A DNA stretch of 33,726 nucleotides from CAZGSG01 sp964528095 (GTDB taxonomy: Bacteria; Bacteroidota; Bacteroidia; Chitinophagales; Chitinophagaceae), in the NCBI GenBank assembly GCA_964528095.1, contig CAZGSG010000021.1, positions 1-33,726 on the forward strand, in the 5' to 3' direction. Numbering within the stretch: position 1 is the stretch's first letter; every line of letters begins with the position of its first letter. Below the pieces are notes generated by a model. That model had not been told where the DNA came from and did not search any database. It saw only the letters and a list, made by a program, of their open reading frames with translations. The position numbers and the translations under genes were made by a program. Below, piece after piece: positions 7,793 to 16,450 of this stretch.

Positions 7793-8950
7793 TTAGAACT
7801 TACTAACCGCCTCAGGCTTTCGAACTTTTTTCCTTCGTCTCCCCCACCAGATATAAAAACCCGTAACAGGTAAACTTGCAGCAATAAGGCTTGCAAAAAA
7901 AACAAGGATCTTTCCCGGAAGACCGAGTATAGCGCCTACATGTATGTCGTAGTTCATTCTTTTTATCTTATCGGCCAATGAAGCATCGCTGTACTTTCCT
8001 GAATAAGTGCCGGAAGCAACCAGTGACTTGCCGGTGTATTGATCATAATTCGAAGCATCAGTATTGTAGTAAGTCCCCGGGCGATGATTAATTGAAACAC
8101 CTATAGTACCTGTACCAGAGGGAGCAAAATAGATACTAAGACTTTCCTTTTCTTTTACTTCCTTCATCGACCGCTGCCAGATATTATCAGAAATGACAGC
8201 AGCGGCATTTTTTGCAAATGTTGTATCTGAAACCGGGTATATTTCCTCCGTTTTTCCTTTGCCGCCTGAAGTGATCCAGAAAAAAGAATCAGCAAACCAT
8301 TGAAAGCCCCATACCAATCCCGTGATCGCGATCACCACCCCTATCCAGGACATATAAAAACCAAGTACATTATGCAGATCGTAATTTTTTCTTTTAAACG
8401 TTGTATTCCATTTTACAGAAAACCGTTGTTTTCTTGCCGCTTTGTTTCGTGGCCACCAGAGAATGATACCCGTGATAAGCATTACAAGAAATACCAGTGT
8501 AGCGGAAGCTACTATTGGCTGACCAATACGCGGTGGTAACCATAAATAGAAATGTCCATCTAGTACGACCCTGAAAAAATCACGGTTCATATTTTTTACC
8601 TTAAGCACTTTGCCTGAATAAGGATTAAGTGCGATCAGCTTATAACTCGTCTCATCATAATAGGCCACCATTGCAGACCTTCCTTTCCCGGGATATTCAA
8701 TACCGTTCGCTGTTTTTCCATCCAGGTATTTCTCAGCAGAATCTTTTAATACAGATGGTGGCAAATAAGATCTGTTTTCAACAGGACTGAATAAAGCGGG
8801 TTCGGTCATATTCCTGATCTCCTGCTCAAACGCCAGTATACAACCGGTGATGCCCAGGAATACAATTATAAGCCCGGACAATAAACCCAGCCAGAGATGC
8901 AGCAAGCCTGCTATTTTCTTTATTGTAACCTTGTTTTTCTTTATCGCCAC
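7793..8950 (-). CDS. PepSY-associated membrane protein (putative ferric-siderophore reductase)
   Basis: 385-residue inner-membrane protein with four predicted transmembrane segments at about residues 14-41, 141-166, 195-218 and 337-366. Periplasmic PepSY-like parts lie between the helices. The N-terminus (KKIAGLLHLWLGLLSGLIIVFLGITG) is the PepSY_TM signature. Retained histidines in or near the helices (His18 and the IHVGAILGLPGK segment) are typical of the group and could bind heme. Members beside siderophore receptors are thought to reduce or help release iron from ferric siderophores in the periplasm. It is the last gene of the unit receptor, DUF4198, PepSY, and starts 80 bases after the DUF4198 stop with an intervening hairpin. 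The family is secure; the reductase role is inferred. Confidence 0.88.
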   Translation of the reverse strand: MAIKKNKVTIKKIAGLLHLWLGLLSGLIIVFLGITGCILAFEQEIRNMTEPALFSPVENRSYLPPSVLKDSAEKYLDGKTANGIEYPGKGRSAMVAYYDETSYKLIALNPYSGKVLKVKNMNRDFFRVVLDGHFYLWLPPRIGQPIVASATLVFLVMLITGIILWWPRNKAARKQRFSVKWNTTFKRKNYDLHNVLGFYMSWIGVVIAITGLVWGFQWFADSFFWITSGGKGKTEEIYPVSDTTFAKNAAAVISDNIWQRSMKEVKEKESLSIYFAPSGTGTIGVSINHRPGTYYNTDASNYDQYTGKSLVASGTYSGKYSDASLADKIKRMNYDIHVGAILGLPGKILVFFASLIAASLPVTGFYIWWGRRRKKVRKPEAVSKF

Positions 8951-8970
8951 GATAACTCTGTTTACTACAA

Positions 8971-8998
8971 TAACCCTGGGCCGATGGCACCAGGGTTA
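8971..8998 (-). other. Intercistronic hairpin between DUF4198 and PepSY genes
   Basis: TAACCCTGG (8971-8979) pairs perfectly with CCAGGGTTA (8990-8998). GCC and GGC inside the loop extend the stem to 12 bp with one bulged A. It lies between the DUF4198 stop (9031) and the PepSY start (8950). No U tract follows on the minus strand, so it is more likely an RNA-processing or attenuating hairpin than a full terminator. Confidence 0.5.
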
Positions 8999-9030
8999 TA
9001 TTAATTTCAAAATTAAATTACCCGGTAATA

Positions 9031-9753
9031 CTATTCCTTTTTACCATCCACCTGTATGATATGTATAGCGCAGGTGTATATACTTTCATACTTCGTACCA
9101 TGATGTTCCCCTGGTTTCTTTTCCGTATTGGTTATTTCCACATTATATTTGCCTGGCCATATTGGTGTAAAGTCCGTCGATCCAGTACTGTCTGTATATA
9201 ATTTTTTGATCCAGCCATTTGCCGCAATTACTTCCAGTTCTTTCTTTTTTGCCACGCTATTGGAAAGAAATGCCTGCAACTCAATTTTTTCATCTTTTTT
9301 ATAAATAGCTTTTACAGCTGGTCTTACGCCGGTGCTGATCAACGCCACAGTTGCGGCAGGTCCATCAGTTCCAACCTTAACTATTGCAGTAGAATTATAA
9401 TCGAGTAACATACCATGATAAACTTCTTTTACGAGGTGGTGCATTACCAATGTGTATACCCCATCCATGTCCGGCGTAAAATAAGCAACATAATAATCGG
9501 GTTTAGCCGTGGCTGTCAGTTTAATTTCTTTGCGGTCGGGTGTAAGAAGTGTAAGTGAGAAATCCCTGGTATCAGAAAACCATTTGGCAGTAGGTGTAAT
9601 ATCATTATCTCCAAACTCGCCAAAAAAGACCTTTACTTCCTGTGCTGTGCCTTTTTTACCCCTGCCATTCGTTTCTATCCATAATGCATGTGCGAAAGCC
9701 TGCGAGATACTAAAGCAGCAGAGCAATGCTATTACTAAATTCCTTTTTTTCAT
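9031..9753 (-). CDS. DUF4198 periplasmic protein of a siderophore uptake unit
   Basis: 240-residue secreted protein. The signal peptide ends near residue 21 (SISQAFA), and the mature protein would start with HALWIE, a histidine-led N-terminus typical of DUF4198, a beta-rich family linked to metal uptake. Visible segments include KVFFGEFGDN and VYTLVMHHLVKEVYHGMLLDYNS, whose histidines could bind a metal. It starts 53 bases after the stop of the siderophore-type receptor and precedes the PepSY gene, all on minus, so the three are probably one operon. A periplasmic metal- or siderophore-handling role is inferred from this context; no ligand can be assigned from sequence. Confidence 0.85.
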   Translation of the reverse strand: MKKRNLVIALLCCFSISQAFAHALWIETNGRGKKGTAQEVKVFFGEFGDNDITPTAKWFSDTRDFSLTLLTPDRKEIKLTATAKPDYYVAYFTPDMDGVYTLVMHHLVKEVYHGMLLDYNSTAIVKVGTDGPAATVALISTGVRPAVKAIYKKDEKIELQAFLSNSVAKKKELEVIAANGWIKKLYTDSTGSTDFTPIWPGKYNVEITNTEKKPGEHHGTKYESIYTCAIHIIQVDGKKE

Positions 9754-9806
9754 TTGTTACTATATTAAGTTTATTTACCTGTCACTCCAGCAACAGGATA
9801 TTTTGT

Positions 9807-12221
9807 TTAAAATTTATAGCCGAATGTCAGTCTGAAATTTGTTCCGGGTTCAACCTGGTAATAATATTCTGTAGTGGCGCTATTACCATCCAATTCATAT
9901 GGAGCACCCTGGAACAGGTATTTATCCAAAATATTATTTACGTTCAATGCTACACTGTACTTATTGTTCTGCCAGGATAGATTTCCATCCAACCTGAAAT
10001 AATCCGGCAATTGTGCAGCCGCAGTATTAGCGCCCCAATCCCATGCATTACGACCGCCCTGCCACTGGTAACCCAATGAAAAGCCCAGCCCTTCCACCTT
10101 ACCTTGTAAAAATCTGTAAGATAACCATGCATTGTTTACATGATCTGCGAAACCTGACCCTGGTACAGTAGTACCTACTTTTGCCGCATCTTCATCTTTG
10201 GTGACTTCTGCATGTGTGTATGCGTAATTGAATGTAAGGTTGAGGCCTCGGGTTATCTCTCCTCGCAGATCAAACTCCACACCTTTTGTTTTCGTCTGGC
10301 CAGTCTGTATTACTTTATATACAGGGCCCGGTACAGACGATACTACATTATTGCGTATGATCTGGTATATAGAAACCGTCGTATTCCATTTGCCACCGAA
10401 CCAATCTCTTTTAATACCGAGCTCGATATTATTACCTGTTACAGGCACCAGTGGTTTATTCAAGCTATCACTACCCTGCTGTGGCACAAATGCCTGGTCG
10501 TATAACGCATATACAGATGTTTGTTTATCGAGTGATACACTTAGTCCCAGCCTTGGAGTGAATTGCTCATCCGAAGAGTAAGTGCCATAAGCGTGTTGTT
10601 TGATGCTGGTATATCTTGCTGCGAGTGTAAAACGTATTTTATCACGCATGAAACGCAGTTCATCCTGTACATATAAACTATTATAGGACTCTCCAATGAT
10701 ATTGCCGTTTGCACGTGCCCGTAATGGCTTGGAGCGGTCAAACGCGGGTAATGCAGACGCAGGTACATTTCCATGCACCGGGTTATGTATATTAAATGGT
10801 ACTGGTACATAATCACCATTCGCATCATACTCATATCCAACAAGGTCGGCAGATTGCCCCCAGTCGGCCATATATTCTTTATACCCCATATCCAATCCTG
10901 CAAGTATACGGTGCTCCACCCTGCCGGTGCTCAGTTCTCCATTTACAAAAGCCTGTCCCAGCCTGGCTTCACTGGCAGCATCCCATATGCCAATGTTTCG
11001 GTTGATCGTTCCATCCGATACAACTCCAATGGGATATGCCGGCCAGTTGGAAGAACCCTGCTGATCATATTTCAGATATGCGAGCTGGGTGGTGAATTTC
11101 CATTTATCAGAAAGTTTATGATTCAACGTAACAAAAATGCTCTGATCTGTTATATCTGTGGGATCGAGGTTGGGTTCTGCCAATGTAAAATTTTTGGGCA
11201 GGTCACCGTATCTATCTGGAGTAAACAGGTATGCTGCACCAATCAGCGCCATGCGCATCTTCTGATAGGTATATTCCGCGGTGATGGATGTTTTATCATC
11301 TACATGATAAGTAATCACAGGCGCGATCGAGTAGCGGTTAGTATAGTCGAAATCCCTGTGGGATCCCTTGAGCTGGCCCATCATATTCAACCTGTATAAT
11401 AACTTACCATCCTTACTTAGTTTACCGTCAAGATCCAGCGCCGATCTATAGGTATCGAAACTACCCATTGTTAAGTTTACTTCCCCCTTTGTAATACCGG
11501 TAGGTTTTTTGGTCACTATATTATAGAAACCTGTCGGCTCACCATTTGCCAGCATAAATCCAGCCGGGCCTTTTACAAATTCGATCCGGTCTACCATGCT
11601 CATATCTTCTACAAGCGGCCCCCAGGGCATCTGTACATTCATACCGTTTCTGAACGAACCGATCTGTTGCCCGCGCATAGTGATATTGGCGTAATTATCC
11701 CAATGTTCGCTTCTTGTAACCCCGCTTACATTGCGTGTTACTCCTTCCAGCATATCGAAGATCTGTTGATCAGCGATCAATTTGCTGGTAACCACCTGTA
11801 TGTTTTGTGGGATTTCAAGCAAAGGCGTTTGTAATCTCAGTGTGGGAGAAGGTTTACTGACCTTATATCCACGCTGACCGCTTTTTACAACTACTTCCTG
11901 CAGTTGTTTATCGGATAGTTTTAATTGCAGGCTGACCCGTTCTGTTTTTTCTGCTTCAATGTTTATAATGCTTGTAAGTGTTTCATACCCTACCAGTGAG
12001 ATTTCAATCTCGTAAGAGCCCACGGGTATTTTTTTGAAACTAAAATTACCAGCTTCGTCAGTGATCGTTCCCCTGTTCTTGTTTTTTAACATGACAACTA
12101 CAACAGCCGCGGAACTGCCCTCGGCTGTTGTAACCTTTCCTGTTAATGAACCGGTGCCTGTTTGTGCAAAAATGACAACATGTGTCATTATGATCAGAAG
12201 TAGCAGCGTTAATCTCTTCAT
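9807..12221 (-). CDS. TonB-dependent siderophore receptor with carboxypeptidase-like domain
   Basis: 804-residue outer-membrane receptor. Signal peptide 1-20 (ending VVIFAQ) is followed by a carboxypeptidase-regulatory-like domain at about residues 24-103 (GSLTGKVTTAEG, DEAGNFSFKKIPVGSYEIEISLVGYE). The plug domain follows at about 120-240 (PQNIQVVTSKLIADQ, VDRIEFVKGPAGFMLANGEPTG). The barrel ends with NFRLTFGYKF and a C-terminal Phe typical of outer-membrane barrels. The plug wording is that of siderophore receptors of the FhuE/FpvA/FoxA group, so a ferric hydroxamate or similar chelate is the probable substrate. It heads the operon with the DUF4198 and PepSY genes. Its leader contains a strong hairpin (12256-12307), with a -7 box at 12367-12374 and the shared operator at 12416. 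Confidence 0.93.
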   Translation of the reverse strand: MKRLTLLLLIIMTHVVIFAQTGTGSLTGKVTTAEGSSAAVVVVMLKNKNRGTITDEAGNFSFKKIPVGSYEIEISLVGYETLTSIINIEAEKTERVSLQLKLSDKQLQEVVVKSGQRGYKVSKPSPTLRLQTPLLEIPQNIQVVTSKLIADQQIFDMLEGVTRNVSGVTRSEHWDNYANITMRGQQIGSFRNGMNVQMPWGPLVEDMSMVDRIEFVKGPAGFMLANGEPTGFYNIVTKKPTGITKGEVNLTMGSFDTYRSALDLDGKLSKDGKLLYRLNMMGQLKGSHRDFDYTNRYSIAPVITYHVDDKTSITAEYTYQKMRMALIGAAYLFTPDRYGDLPKNFTLAEPNLDPTDITDQSIFVTLNHKLSDKWKFTTQLAYLKYDQQGSSNWPAYPIGVVSDGTINRNIGIWDAASEARLGQAFVNGELSTGRVEHRILAGLDMGYKEYMADWGQSADLVGYEYDANGDYVPVPFNIHNPVHGNVPASALPAFDRSKPLRARANGNIIGESYNSLYVQDELRFMRDKIRFTLAARYTSIKQHAYGTYSSDEQFTPRLGLSVSLDKQTSVYALYDQAFVPQQGSDSLNKPLVPVTGNNIELGIKRDWFGGKWNTTVSIYQIIRNNVVSSVPGPVYKVIQTGQTKTKGVEFDLRGEITRGLNLTFNYAYTHAEVTKDEDAAKVGTTVPGSGFADHVNNAWLSYRFLQGKVEGLGFSLGYQWQGGRNAWDWGANTAAAQLPDYFRLDGNLSWQNNKYSVALNVNNILDKYLFQGAPYELDGNSATTEYYYQVEPGTNFRLTFGYKF

Positions 12222-12255
12222 AGCTTTTTTATTGATCGTATGGTATTGGTTTGGC

Positions 12256-12307
12256 GGGCATATTCCCGGAATGCATTGCAGTATGCTTGCATACCCGGGA
12301 ATAGCCC
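12256..12307 (-). promoter_or_regulatory. Long hairpin in the siderophore receptor leader
   Basis: GGGC (12256-12259), a bulged A and TATTCCCGG (12261-12269) pair with CCGGGAATA (12295-12303) and GCCC (12304-12307), making a 13-bp stem with one bulge. Inside the loop GTATGC-TT-GCATAC (12281-12294) forms a second perfect hairpin that overlaps the first C of the outer right-hand GC block. The structure lies between the -7 box at 12367 and the ATG at 12221, so it should be in the transcript leader. I recognise no known riboswitch class. Confidence 0.55.
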
Positions 12308-12366
12308 ATATCTTAAATGTGTTTAAAAAAATCAGCAGGCAATAAACCGTTATAGTGAAACGGTGG

Positions 12367-12374
12367 CAAAAGTA
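12367..12374 (-). promoter_or_regulatory. Promoter -7 box of the siderophore receptor operon
   Basis: TACTTTTG on the minus strand matches TAnnTTTG. It lies 42 bases downstream of the shared operator at 12416 and would give a leader of about 140 bases containing the hairpin at 12256-12307. No clear -33 TTTG was found, which fits a promoter that depends on an activator. Confidence 0.45.
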
Positions 12375-12415
12375 TCAGTACATGAGTTTAGTCAATTGCT
12401 GTATGCGGAAATCGA

Positions 12416-12451
12416 TTTACGCAAAAAGGAAACTGACTTTTGTATGACGAA
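12416..12451 (-). promoter_or_regulatory. Shared TTTACG/TGAC/TGAC operator, copy 2
   Basis: TTTACG at 12416-12421, AAAC-TGAC with TGAC at 12434-12437, and a second TGAC at 12445-12448 reproduce the 16- and 11-base steps of the copy at 7652. A further TGACAAA lies at 12463-12469. It sits upstream of the siderophore receptor -7 box, in the same orientation relative to the gene as the other copies. Confidence 0.6.
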
Positions 12452-12479
12452 TGAGAATGTCGTGACAAATGTGGGGTTG

Positions 12480-12657
12480 AATTAAAAAGTCAAAATTAAA
12501 AATTAAAAAATAGTGTCCGAAGAATGGTCTTTCCCTTTTAATTCAATGAGTCCAATCCAATAACTATATTTATTACAGTAAAAAGGAGTCGCCCTTTTAA
12601 AATTTTAAAAGGTGAAATACTCTCCATACACCAGCATCTATTTTTGACTTTTTAATT
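12480..12657. repeat. 178-bp AT-rich foldback with central palindrome
   Basis: Perfect 16-bp inverted ends (12480-12495 and 12642-12657) enclose 146 bases. Within these lies a perfect 20-bp palindrome, CCTTTTAAAATTTTAAAAGG, at 12593-12612. It begins 13 bases past the hemJ stop at 12670 and fills most of the gap to the receptor promoter region. No protein is encoded. It may be a small mobile foldback element, or it may mark the 3' end of the heme operon transcript. Confidence 0.6.
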
Positions 12658-12669
12658 TTGAATTCGTCG

Positions 12670-13194
12670 TTACCCCCTGTATTTTTTGTAGATTTTAATC
12701 GCTGTCATAAGGAGTATAACAAGCAGGAATAATCCCAGTAAGCCCCACCAGAAGTCAACCGTATTTTTTAATACCACGAGGAATACGATCGCGAATAAAA
12801 TGACTGTGGGAATTTCATTCCAGGCGCGAAGCTGCTGCCCGGAATATTTAAAAATACCTTTTTGTTGTTGTTTGAAAATAGCCTGCAGGCTGAAATGATA
12901 CAGATATAAGGCAACAACAAAACAAAGCTTGAGTTTTAGCCAGTCTGTTAAGGGATAGATCATCAATAAGCGAATAGCAAGCAAAAAAGTAATGACAGCA
13001 GATGGCCAGGTGATCCCATACAACAGCCTTTTTTTCATCAGCTGGAATTGTGTCAGCAAAATCATTTTCGCTGTTTCATCTTTTAGTTGGCTGGCTTCAG
13101 CTGCATACACCATTAACCGGGGCAGGTAAAACAAACCGGCAAACCAGGTGACTACAAAAATGATATGGATCGCTTTGAGGTATTGAAATTCCAT
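12670..13194 (-). CDS. hemJ: Protoporphyrinogen IX oxidase HemJ
   Basis: 174-residue inner-membrane protein with about four transmembrane helices that converts protoporphyrinogen IX to protoporphyrin IX. The N-terminus contains His10 followed by FVVTWFAGLFYLPRLMVY, the HemJ signature. The segment LTDWLKLKLCFVVALYLYHF holds the conserved Lys (probably Lys89) and His100. The length is usual for the family. It starts one base after the hemL stop, as the last gene of the heme operon. No hemG or hemY homologue is in the cluster, so HemJ supplies this step. The call is supported by both sequence and context. Confidence 0.93.
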   Translation of the reverse strand: MEFQYLKAIHIIFVVTWFAGLFYLPRLMVYAAEASQLKDETAKMILLTQFQLMKKRLLYGITWPSAVITFLLAIRLLMIYPLTDWLKLKLCFVVALYLYHFSLQAIFKQQQKGIFKYSGQQLRAWNEIPTVILFAIVFLVVLKNTVDFWWGLLGLFLLVILLMTAIKIYKKYRG

Positions 13195-13195
13195 A

Positions 13196-14482
13196 TCAGA
13201 CCGTTTTTAAAAATTCCCTGGTTGTTTCAACTGTCTGTTCAATATGTTGTGCGGTAATGGCATGACTGATAAACCATGTTTCAAATGGCGATGGCGGCAG
13301 GTAAATGCCTTGTTCGAGGCAATAATGAAAATACCTGCGAAACAATTCATTGTTTGCGCTGGCCGCCGAGGCAAAATCGGAGACTGGTTTACTGCTGAAA
13401 TGAAGACTGATCATACTTCCCACCCGGTTGATGCAAACAGGTTTGCCCGCTGCAGCGAATACATCCTGCAATCCCTTGCCAAGTGCAGTCGTATTTTTTT
13501 CCAGCTCATTGTATATAGCAGGTTGTTCCTTCAGTATTTTCAATAAAGTATACCCTGCACGCATAGCCAGTGGATTGCCACTCAATGTGCCGGCCTGGTA
13601 TACTTTTCCGGAGGGGGCGATATGGTCCATTATTTCTTTTCGTCCACCATAAGCGCCAACAGGAAGACCGCCACCAATAATCTTTCCAAACGTAACGATA
13701 TCAGCATTGATCCCATACAATTCCTGTGCGCCACCCGGAGCCAGTCGAAAGCCGGTCATCACTTCATCAAAAATCAGGAGTATTTTTTCCTGGTCACAGA
13801 TAGTTCTTAGCTCTTTTAAAAAGCCTGGGTTTGGTGGAATACAACCCATATTACCAGCTACCGGCTCTATGATGATTGCCGCTATTTCATCCTTGTTATC
13901 CTCAACCAGTTTTTTTACTGCATCGATATTATTGTACGGTGCGGTCAATGTATCATTTGCCACAACAGCCGTAATACCAGGTACCGATTGAATATTTAAC
14001 GTGGCGACACCGCTTCCTGCGCTTACTAAAAAACTATCCGCATGTCCGTGATAACAACCTTCGAATTTGATTAGTTTGTTTTTTCCTGTATATCCTCTCG
14101 CCAGTCTTAATGCGCTCATACAGGCTTCTGTGCCACTGTTCACCATCCGGATAAGATCCAATCCAGGCACCATGGACTTGATCAGCTCTGCCATGCGGAT
14201 CTCGAGTTCGGTAGGCGCGCCAAAACTTAATGAGTACTGCAATTGCTCCTGCAATGCCTCAATGACCGGGCCATAGGCATGTCCGAGGATCATTGGCCCC
14301 CAGCTATTGATATAATCTATATATTGATTCCCATCCTCATCATATAAATATGCTCCTTTAGCCGACTTTATAAATAACGGAGTACCACCAACACTTTTGA
14401 ATGCTATCACCGGAGAGTTGACTCCGCCGGGAATACTTTGTTGTGCCTCCTCAAATAACTGTTTACTTCTTTCGTAGGTCAT
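13196..14482 (-). CDS. hemL: Glutamate-1-semialdehyde 2,1-aminomutase
   Basis: 428-residue cytoplasmic PLP enzyme that isomerises glutamate-1-semialdehyde to 5-aminolevulinate, the second step of the C5 pathway. The PLP Schiff-base lysine is Lys267 in TFGKIIGGGLPVGAYGG. Other class-III aminotransferase marks are VNSGTEACMSALRLARG (114-130), YHGHADSF (144-151) and IFDEVMTGFR (237-246). Length is typical for GSAM (about 425-430). The start MTYERSKQLFEEAQQSIPGGVNSPV matches the family opening. It lies 24 bases after hemB and one base before hemJ. Confidence 0.97.
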   Translation of the reverse strand: MTYERSKQLFEEAQQSIPGGVNSPVIAFKSVGGTPLFIKSAKGAYLYDEDGNQYIDYINSWGPMILGHAYGPVIEALQEQLQYSLSFGAPTELEIRMAELIKSMVPGLDLIRMVNSGTEACMSALRLARGYTGKNKLIKFEGCYHGHADSFLVSAGSGVATLNIQSVPGITAVVANDTLTAPYNNIDAVKKLVEDNKDEIAAIIIEPVAGNMGCIPPNPGFLKELRTICDQEKILLIFDEVMTGFRLAPGGAQELYGINADIVTFGKIIGGGLPVGAYGGRKEIMDHIAPSGKVYQAGTLSGNPLAMRAGYTLLKILKEQPAIYNELEKNTTALGKGLQDVFAAAGKPVCINRVGSMISLHFSSKPVSDFASAASANNELFRRYFHYCLEQGIYLPPSPFETWFISHAITAQHIEQTVETTREFLKTV

Positions 14483-14506
14483 TCGTCGTTAGATATTTTT
14501 TCAGTC

Positions 14507-15484
14507 TTACTGGTTTAATAATCGCACCGCGTCTTTTGCAAAATAGGTTGCAATCAGGTCGGCGCCAGCCCGTTTGATCGAAGTAAGTGTTTCAATGATC
14601 GCTTTATTCTCATCGATCCATCCCTTTTCCGCGGCTGCTTTGATCATTGCATATTCACCACTGATATTGTATGCGCTTACCGGCACGTCTACCGCATTTT
14701 TTACTTCCCTGATAATATCCAGGTAACTAAGCGCCGGCTTTACCATTACAATGTCTGCGCCCTCTTCTATATCCATCAGCGTTTCTTTGATCGCTTCTAC
14801 CCGGTTAGTATAATTCATCTGGTAGGTCTTCTTATCTCCAAAACCAGGAGCGGAATCAAGCGCATCACGGAATGGTCCATAAAAACAGGACGCGTATTTG
14901 GCGCTATAACTCATAATGCCAACACGGGTAAAATTATTTTCTTCCAGCCCCGCTCTTATTGCACCAATACGTCCATCCATCATATCACTCGGAGCTACAA
15001 AATCAGCGCCTGCTTCCGCATGGCTCACGCTCATTTTTACCAAAGCTTCTACCGTTTCATCATTTACGATCTCGCCGCCTTTTACAATTCCATCATGCCC
15101 ATAAGATGAGTAAGGGTCTAGTGCTACATCGGTCATTATCACCATTCCAGGTACTGCATCTTTGATCGCCTTAATACTCCGCTGCATCAACCCGTCTTTA
15201 TTCCAGGCTTCTTTTCCTGTATTATCTTTTAATTCATCTTTACTTTTTACAAAAAGCAAAACAGCTTTTATCCCCAATCCATGCAGTTCCTTTATTTCCT
15301 TAATCGTATTGTCAAGACTCATACGATAATAATTTTTCATGGATAAAATCTCCGTTCGCAGATGCTCTCCTTCGTCAATGAATAAGGGCGCTATAAAATC
15401 TGAAGGGGTCAGGATCGTTTCTGCCACCAGGCTCCGGATGGCCGGGCTGGTTCTGAGAATTCTATTTCTGCGTTGTAGATACAT
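14507..15484 (-). CDS. hemB: Porphobilinogen synthase (ALA dehydratase)
   Basis: 325-residue cytoplasmic enzyme that condenses two 5-aminolevulinate molecules into porphobilinogen. Both catalytic lysines are visible: Lys196 in MSYSAKYASCFYGPFRDA and Lys249 in VMVKPALSYLD. The metal-site loop reads DVALDPYSSYGHDG (119-132), with Asp and Ala in place of the Cys residues of zinc enzymes. By analogy with the Pseudomonas-type enzyme this suggests a magnesium-dependent form. Length is normal. It lies between hemF (51 bases upstream) and hemL (24 bases downstream) in the operon. Confidence 0.97.
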   Translation of the reverse strand: MYLQRRNRILRTSPAIRSLVAETILTPSDFIAPLFIDEGEHLRTEILSMKNYYRMSLDNTIKEIKELHGLGIKAVLLFVKSKDELKDNTGKEAWNKDGLMQRSIKAIKDAVPGMVIMTDVALDPYSSYGHDGIVKGGEIVNDETVEALVKMSVSHAEAGADFVAPSDMMDGRIGAIRAGLEENNFTRVGIMSYSAKYASCFYGPFRDALDSAPGFGDKKTYQMNYTNRVEAIKETLMDIEEGADIVMVKPALSYLDIIREVKNAVDVPVSAYNISGEYAMIKAAAEKGWIDENKAIIETLTSIKRAGADLIATYFAKDAVRLLNQ

Positions 15485-15535
15485 TTATAATTCAGAATTA
15501 AAAAGTCAACAATCAAAATATGTTCGTTCTGTCCT

Positions 15536-16450
15536 TTATACCCAGTCTCGTGGGTGGAGGCAAACCTGCAATAGCTGATCTTCCGCCGACCCCGGTTCAG
15601 GTTGATAATTATAATCGAAGCGTACTGTTGGTGGCAGGCTCATCAGGATGCTTTCAGTTCTGCCATGTGTTTTCAGACCAAACAAAGTACCCCGGTCATG
15701 CACCAGGTTGAACTCTACATACCTGCCGCGTCGTATTTCCTGCCAGTATTTATTCGCAGCGTCAAAGTTCATCCCTTTTCTCCTTTTTACAATAGGTAAA
15801 TAAGCGGGCAGGAAAGATTCGCTTGTACCGGTTGCAAACGCAAGCCATTGGGCTGCCGAATAGTGCGTGTCGGGTCGGCAATGATCAAAAAATATTCCAC
15901 CGATCCCCCTGCATTCATTACCGCGGTGACTATTTACAAAATACTCATCGCAACGTTTTTTGAACAAGGGAAAAAAGCCTGTATCATATTTATCACATGC
16001 GTCTTTTAATGTCTGGTGAAAATGAATGGCATCTTCTTCCATTAAATAATAAGGAGTGAGGTCAGCGCCGCCACCGAACCAGCTATCGATTACGTTTTTT
16101 TGGGTATCATACATTTCAAAATACCTGAAATTGGCATGCACTGTTGGCACAAAAGGATTAACCGGGTGAATAACAAGCGAAATGCCGGCTGCAAAAAAAT
16201 GATCGCCTTTCAGATTTAATTGTTGCCGCATTACGGGTGTCACATCTCCTTCCACTTCACTGATATTTACGCCGCCTTTTTCAAACACATTCCCGTTCTG
16301 AATGACTCTTGTACGACCCCCACCACCTCCGGGACGCTGCCATTCATCTTCCTCGAATCGCGCTTTTTCATCGGCCTGTTCCAGCCCACTGCAGATATCA
16401 TCCTGCAGTTTTCTTATATGCTGAATGAATTGTTGTTTTATTATTTCCAT
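15536..16450 (-). CDS. hemF: Oxygen-dependent coproporphyrinogen III oxidase
   Basis: 304-residue cytoplasmic enzyme that decarboxylates coproporphyrinogen III to protoporphyrinogen IX using oxygen. Signature elements are WQRPGGGGGRTRVIQNG, VHANFRYFEM, and SWFGGGADLTPYYL followed by FHQTLKDACD. Length is standard. Choice of HemF fits aerobic growth and the protoporphyrin branch, consistent with HemJ next door; no coproporphyrin-branch genes (hemY/hemQ type) are seen. Its start overlaps the hemE stop by 10 bases, which indicates translational coupling. Confidence 0.97.
   Translation of the reverse strand: MEIIKQQFIQHIRKLQDDICSGLEQADEKARFEEDEWQRPGGGGGRTRVIQNGNVFEKGGVNISEVEGDVTPVMRQQLNLKGDHFFAAGISLVIHPVNPFVPTVHANFRYFEMYDTQKNVIDSWFGGGADLTPYYLMEEDAIHFHQTLKDACDKYDTGFFPLFKKRCDEYFVNSHRGNECRGIGGIFFDHCRPDTHYSAAQWLAFATGTSESFLPAYLPIVKRRKGMNFDAANKYWQEIRRGRYVEFNLVHDRGTLFGLKTHGRTESILMSLPPTVRFDYNYQPEPGSAEDQLLQVCLHPRDWV

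Noticed and set aside
10773..11399. 208-codon plus-strand open frame inside the siderophore receptor gene
   Set aside because: It is antisense to the barrel of a well-supported receptor; codon use and composition are not protein-like.
12222..12415. Cobalamin or other known riboswitch in the siderophore receptor leader
   Set aside because: None of the conserved boxes of known riboswitches was recognised; only the hairpin is supported.
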